Source: Sulfurimonadaceae bacterium
GTDB taxonomy: Bacteria; Campylobacterota; Campylobacteria; Campylobacterales; Sulfurimonadaceae
NCBI GenBank assembly: GCA_030610325.1
Contig: JAUWRZ010000069.1
Coordinates: 1 to 8,482 of the forward strand
DNA: 8,482 nucleotides
Reading direction: 5' to 3'
The position numbers and the translations under genes are program-made. Below the pieces are notes generated by a model. It was not told where the DNA came from, did not search any database, and worked only from the letters and a program-made list of their open reading frames with translations. Position 1 is the first letter of the stretch; every line of letters starts with the position of its first letter. Below, in pieces: positions 5,985-8,482 of the stretch.

Positions 5985-6668
5985 TTAGTCCAGTAAAGCC
6001 ATACTATTTTGAATGCTTTCATCTATGAATCTAAAAAGTTCATCTTTATCATTGATCGCTTTTAGGTATTTGTCTCTATGTTCATTTTTAATAAGTGGAG
6101 GGACAATATTATTTTGAATAGCTTGAAAAGCCATGATCAACCTTCCGACTCTTCCATTGCCATCGGCAAATGGATGTACTCTTTCAAACAAGATATGAAA
6201 CTCCGCAATATCTAACAGACTCATATTGTTGCTATTAAACCTATATAGCAGATTTTCAATATCATTGGAGATCTTATTTGGTGCTGATAGTCTTATATCA
6301 ACCCCTTTAATATGTCGTTCATCCAGTCTATAGGCTCCGACTGGTTTTGAGACAAATCCAGGAGCTACCTGTAGAGCGTCTTCAAACATAATGGCATGAA
6401 TGTCTTTAATAAAACTACTATCAATAATATTTTCTCTATTGGTAGCCTCACGAACTATGACATCATAAGCTTTTGCAAAACCCAATATCACAAGTTGCTC
6501 TCCCAGTGGCTTATGTCCCGCAGTATGTCCTAGCTCTAGCAACTCTTTGGTCTCACCAAAAGAGAGAGTCGTTCCTTCCATTGCATTTGAGTGATGGGTG
6601 ATCGAGATACGAAGCTGTCTAAACAGCTCTTCTCTCTGTCTTAGTGATAGTTCGTTTAGTCTTTGCAT
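5985..6668 (-). CDS. Class II Fic-domain protein (probable AMP transferase)
   Basis: 227 residues. The full Fic core motif HPFADGNGRVGR occupies 165-176, with catalytic His165 and the anion-binding GNGR intact. The substrate flap region GAYRLDERHIKG (111-122) lies before it. The N-terminal helix carries SNAMEG (27-32), matching the inhibitory motif (S/T)xxxE(G/N). Its glutamate (E31) blocks productive ATP binding, and its place ahead of the Fic core makes this a class II protein. It should transfer AMP (or another NMP) from a nucleotide to hydroxyl groups of a target protein and be self-restrained. No C-terminal DNA-binding domain is present, so this is a short member. AAGGAG (6677-6682 on the - strand) lies eight bases before the ATG, supporting the start. 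It is separated from RhuM by 116 bases and from the second toxin-antitoxin pair by 98, so it may have its own promoter. The target is unknown. Confidence 0.92.
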   Translation of the reverse strand: MQRLNELSLRQREELFRQLRISITHHSNAMEGTTLSFGETKELLELGHTAGHKPLGEQLVILGFAKAYDVIVREATNRENIIDSSFIKDIHAIMFEDALQVAPGFVSKPVGAYRLDERHIKGVDIRLSAPNKISNDIENLLYRFNSNNMSLLDIAEFHILFERVHPFADGNGRVGRLIMAFQAIQNNIVPPLIKNEHRDKYLKAINDKDELFRFIDESIQNSMALLD

Positions 6669-6784
6669 TGTCTTATCTCCTTAATGAACAATTTTTATTT
6701 TTAAAAAATCTTCATCATAACACTTAAAATGAGTGATAAAAAGGCCCTCTACTTGTTTTTGATTGGCTCGACTAGGTTATTATT

Positions 6785-7702
6785 CTATGCTAAAAGTGGA
6801 TATTCAGTCCTAAGGGTATTTTTATATTGCATAAGTAGTGAGTTGTCACCTGACCCTAAAGTTTTACTCCAATCTTGCATGGTCATTGGTATCTGTTTTT
6901 CGGCTTGATGTTCAGCATAATCAAGATACATCGTTACAATTCGATTTAGGGATGTTATCTCTTTTTCTTCAAGGTAGTTTTTTGCTATAACTACATCAGA
7001 TTTTAGAATTTTTCCTTTGGGAGCTTTTTTCCAATTCGTAAGTCCCATGAACTCTTGTTTGTGGTTAGCTCTTTCTACTAAAAGTTCAGATGCAGTGTGT
7101 CCGTGTATCGCCCAATGGAGTTTATTTTGTACAGTTGAAAAAAACTCTTTTGTTGTTGGCGAGTTTACATCATAGTCTAAGGCACTTGCATAAATATCTG
7201 TGATCTGCTGATAAAAATTTCTCTCACTCTCTCTTATGTCGCGTATCTCTAAGATTAGATCTTTAAAATACTGAGGGTTTAAAAAGCTTCCATTTTTTAG
7301 TCTTTCATTATCAAGCACATATCCACGAGTGGCAAATCGTTTTAAGACTTGTGTTGCCCACTGCCTAAACTCTGTAGCTTTGTTTGAATTTATTCTATAA
7401 CCTAAAGAGATGATAGCATCTAAATTATAATGTTTAGTGTTATAGTTTTTCCCATCACTAGCAGTTATTAGGAATTTCCTAACAACTGAATCTTCTTGTA
7501 GTTCATTAGTTTTAAAGATATTTTTCAGATGTTCATTAACTGTAGCTATATTGACATTAAAAAGTTTAGCGATCAATTTTTGAGTAAGCCATATACTCTC
7601 ATCTTCTACTTTTACTTCTATAGTGTCTTGTGCGTTGTTTGTAGTAAAGATTAAAAACTCTGCTGTTGAATTTCGGATTTGTAGTTTCTTTTTAGTACTC
7701 AT
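6785..7702 (-). CDS. RhuM-family protein
   Basis: 305 residues. The first 125 contain a helix-turn-helix-like segment (SIWLTQKLIAKLFNVNIATV, 36-55) and the pattern VVRKFLIT..DGKNYNTKHYNLDAIISLGYRINS..ATEFRQWAT, seen in RhuM and related phage-type proteins. The middle and C-terminal parts (FFSTVQNKLHWAIHGHTASELL, 188-208; AEHQAEKQIPMTMQDW, 263-278) are characteristic of the RhuM family. RhuM was first noted in Salmonella pathogenicity island 3. Its biochemical role is unknown and homologues are often found beside defence or mobile genes. After W278 the sequence no longer looks like the family tail and stops after 27 residues; other frames there are closed, so the end seems replaced or shortened. 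GAGG (7712-7715 on the - strand) precedes the ATG by nine bases. Confidence 0.85.
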   Translation of the reverse strand: MSTKKKLQIRNSTAEFLIFTTNNAQDTIEVKVEDESIWLTQKLIAKLFNVNIATVNEHLKNIFKTNELQEDSVVRKFLITASDGKNYNTKHYNLDAIISLGYRINSNKATEFRQWATQVLKRFATRGYVLDNERLKNGSFLNPQYFKDLILEIRDIRESERNFYQQITDIYASALDYDVNSPTTKEFFSTVQNKLHWAIHGHTASELLVERANHKQEFMGLTNWKKAPKGKILKSDVVIAKNYLEEKEITSLNRIVTMYLDYAEHQAEKQIPMTMQDWSKTLGSGDNSLLMQYKNTLRTEYPLLA

Positions 7703-7709
7703 ATAAAAA

Positions 7710-7752
7710 TGCCTCGATGATTGTATTCAAAGAACACTTTATCATAAAGGCA
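7710..7752. repeat. Imperfect inverted repeat upstream of RhuM
   Basis: TGCCTCGATGAT (7710-7721) and ATCATAAAGGCA (7741-7752) pair at 10 of 12 positions around a 19-base centre. It overlaps the RhuM ribosome-binding site (7712-7715), so it could be an operator or an mRNA hairpin that limits translation. The centre also holds a -10-like TACAAT on the - strand. No function is shown. Confidence 0.4.
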
Positions 7753-7842
7753 TCGATTATCATGAATTAACGGAACATAAAAGATGTCCTTTAATCTCCA
7801 GAACATGTCTGAATACAAAGATATTGCTATTGTTTTATACTT

Positions 7843-7870
7843 TCCCTCGCTCCCAAATTTCATTTGGTAG
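7843..7870 (-). repeat. REP-like hairpin element, copy 1 (inverted)
   Basis: CCAAAT-TTC-ATTTGG (7853-7867) forms a six-pair hairpin. Read on the - strand it is CTACCAAATGAAATTTGG followed by GAGCGAGGGA, which aligns with the two + strand copies below in both the palindrome and the purine-rich 3' foot. Confidence 0.65.
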
Positions 7871-7927
7871 TGTATACATCAACCCGCTCAACTTTTATAC
7901 TTATGGGTGGAGTGGATTATACTAGGC

Positions 7928-7957
7928 ATCACCAAGTACAACTTGGTAACGAGAGAG
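7928..7957 (+). repeat. REP-like hairpin element, copy 2
   Basis: ACCAAGT-ACA-ACTTGGT (7931-7947) is a perfect seven-pair hairpin with a three-base loop, followed by the foot AACGAGAGAG. It has the strongest stem of the three copies. Confidence 0.7.
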
Positions 7958-7989
7958 AGATCGTAAAGTAATATCAATTGATAAGTCTG

Positions 7990-8018
7990 CTACCAAAGTA
8001 ATTTGGAAGCAAGAGGGG
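7990..8018 (+). repeat. REP-like hairpin element, copy 3
   Basis: CTACCAAA-GTAA-TTTGG (stem 7993-7997 with 8002-8006) is followed by the foot AAGCAAGAGGGG. It begins with the same CTACCAAA as copy 1 read on the other strand and lies 60 bases after copy 2. It ends 27 bases before the decarboxylase stop codon. Confidence 0.65.
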
Positions 8019-8044
8019 ACTAGCGGTGGGAAGAGAAGAAGTCC

Positions 8045-8482
8045 CTAGAGACGGTACTTATCTTCTAGCTCTTCATCAAGGTCCCAAAGCTTTTTCTGCT
8101 TCAGTCCCTCTACGACAGATGGGGTACAGGTGACATCGTCCGGCCAGCGGCGTGTGAACCCGTCTATAGCGTTCTTATTTGTCCCGTTGACTCCGACCAG
8201 GTTATCATCGATAAAGACATCACGCTGAGCATCTATGTTGTTGACGACTCGCCAGACAAGCATATAGGCATTATGGAGATCATTGCCTACGGTATCTACG
8301 AAGATGACAATGCTTAGGTTATCACGCAGCGGTCTAAGCAGCTCGAAACATTCACGCACAGGTCTGGACTTGTCTATGGAGATGACTGTGATAGGGTTGG
8401 CTGTGTCACGCATATACTGTCTAAGACCGGTTGCTTCTTCTACTATCTCTTTGACCGCGTCGAGAAGCACTTCATCATCAAG
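8045..8482 (-). CDS. UbiD-family decarboxylase, C-terminal part (probably menaquinone pathway)
   Basis: 145 codons are visible. The frame is open to the right edge, so the GTG at 8470 is an internal codon and the gene starts outside. The stop is TAG at 8045-8047. The sequence has the UbiD-type C-terminal domain pattern: a strand LSIVIFVDTVGNDLHN, then AYMLVWRVVNNIDAQRDVFID, then DGTNKN-like NGTNKNAIDGFTRRWPDDVTC and a charged tail. UbiD enzymes are prenylated-FMN-dependent decarboxylases of aromatic or unsaturated acids. In Campylobacterota a homologue serves menaquinone synthesis by the futalosine route, and that is the likely role here. The prenyl-FMN-binding residues lie in the missing part, so activity cannot be judged. 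Its GC content resembles the signalling operon more than the accessory block, which fits a core gene bordering the block. Confidence 0.8.
   Translation of the reverse strand, partial: LDDEVLLDAVKEIVEEATGLRQYMRDTANPITVISIDKSRPVRECFELLRPLRDNLSIVIFVDTVGNDLHNAYMLVWRVVNNIDAQRDVFIDDNLVGVNGTNKNAIDGFTRRWPDDVTCTPSVVEGLKQKKLWDLDEELEDKYRL

Larger units (their letters stand above)
7703..8044. other. Gene-free region with REP-like hairpins
   Basis: No convincing reading frame occurs in these 342 bases. The stretch holds an imperfect inverted repeat next to the RhuM start, three copies of a small hairpin element and a 10-bp direct repeat TTTTATACTT (7833-7842 and 7893-7902) on either side of the first hairpin. 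RhuM and the UbiD-family gene are both on the - strand, so this is the RhuM upstream region and the downstream region of the decarboxylase. Confidence 0.7.

Noticed and set aside
4476..5985. Integron integrase, transposase or phage integrase associated with the repeated units
   Set aside because: None of the reading frames in the window resembles a tyrosine or serine recombinase or a DDE transposase, so no mobility gene can be claimed here.
6690..6760. Promoter and short palindrome (CACT...AGTG) upstream of Fic
   Set aside because: A TATGAT-like -10 is present on the - strand but no acceptable -35, and the palindrome is only four pairs. Too weak to list in an AT-rich spacer.
7843..8018. CRISPR array
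   Set aside because: Only three diverged copies, one inverted, with unequal spacing and no conserved repeat-spacer lengths. They fit small hairpin elements instead.
8016..8045. GGGACT/AGTCCC inverted repeat at the decarboxylase stop as a rho-independent terminator
   Set aside because: Six pairs enclose an 18-base loop, and no T-run follows on the - strand, so the terminator model is weak.

Overview
The window looks like chromosomal DNA of a free-living member of the Campylobacterota, perhaps a Sulfurimonas- or Sulfurovum-like organism. The grounds are a moderate-GC core, a periplasmic-sensor/PAS/GGDEF protein, a 7TM histidine kinase with the H-box form ITHQWKQPL, and the 3' end of a UbiD-family gene like those used for menaquinone synthesis in this group. 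The assignment is inferred from protein style. No rRNA or tRNA is present to confirm it.

Left part (2-4475, + strand): a compact signalling operon. It encodes a partial membrane-bound diguanylate cyclase (periplasmic solute-binding domain, TM, PAS, PAS, GGDEF with intact active site and I-site), a 7TMR-DISM histidine kinase and an OmpR-type response regulator. The first two genes are 8 bases apart and the last two overlap by 4 bases. Kinase and regulator are very likely cognate partners, and the cyclase probably belongs to the same response, linking an external signal to c-di-GMP.

Middle part (4476-7702, all genes on the - strand, visibly AT-richer): an accessory block. It holds two different type II toxin-antitoxin pairs (ParE/RelE-like with an unstable-antitoxin protein, and RelE-like with a ribbon-helix-helix protein), a class II Fic enzyme and a RhuM-family protein. 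The two toxin-antitoxin pairs sit in a repeated frame. Each toxin faces a 70-71 bp stem-loop, and each stem-loop lies downstream of the 3' end of the response-regulator gene: the intact gene for the first and a decayed, diverged copy (5162-5305) for the second. A third, 15-bp scrap of the same regulator sequence (5944-5958) follows the second pair. The stem-loops resemble integron attC sites in size, inverted outer boxes and bulged stem. No integrase is visible, so a duplicated gene-end/terminator segment is the main alternative.

Right part (7703-8482): a 342-bp gene-free stretch with three copies of a REP-like small hairpin element (one inverted, two direct), then the C-terminal part of a UbiD-family decarboxylase on the - strand that runs off the window. 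The picture is core signalling and metabolic genes flanking a site of repeated acquisition of toxin-type cassettes.
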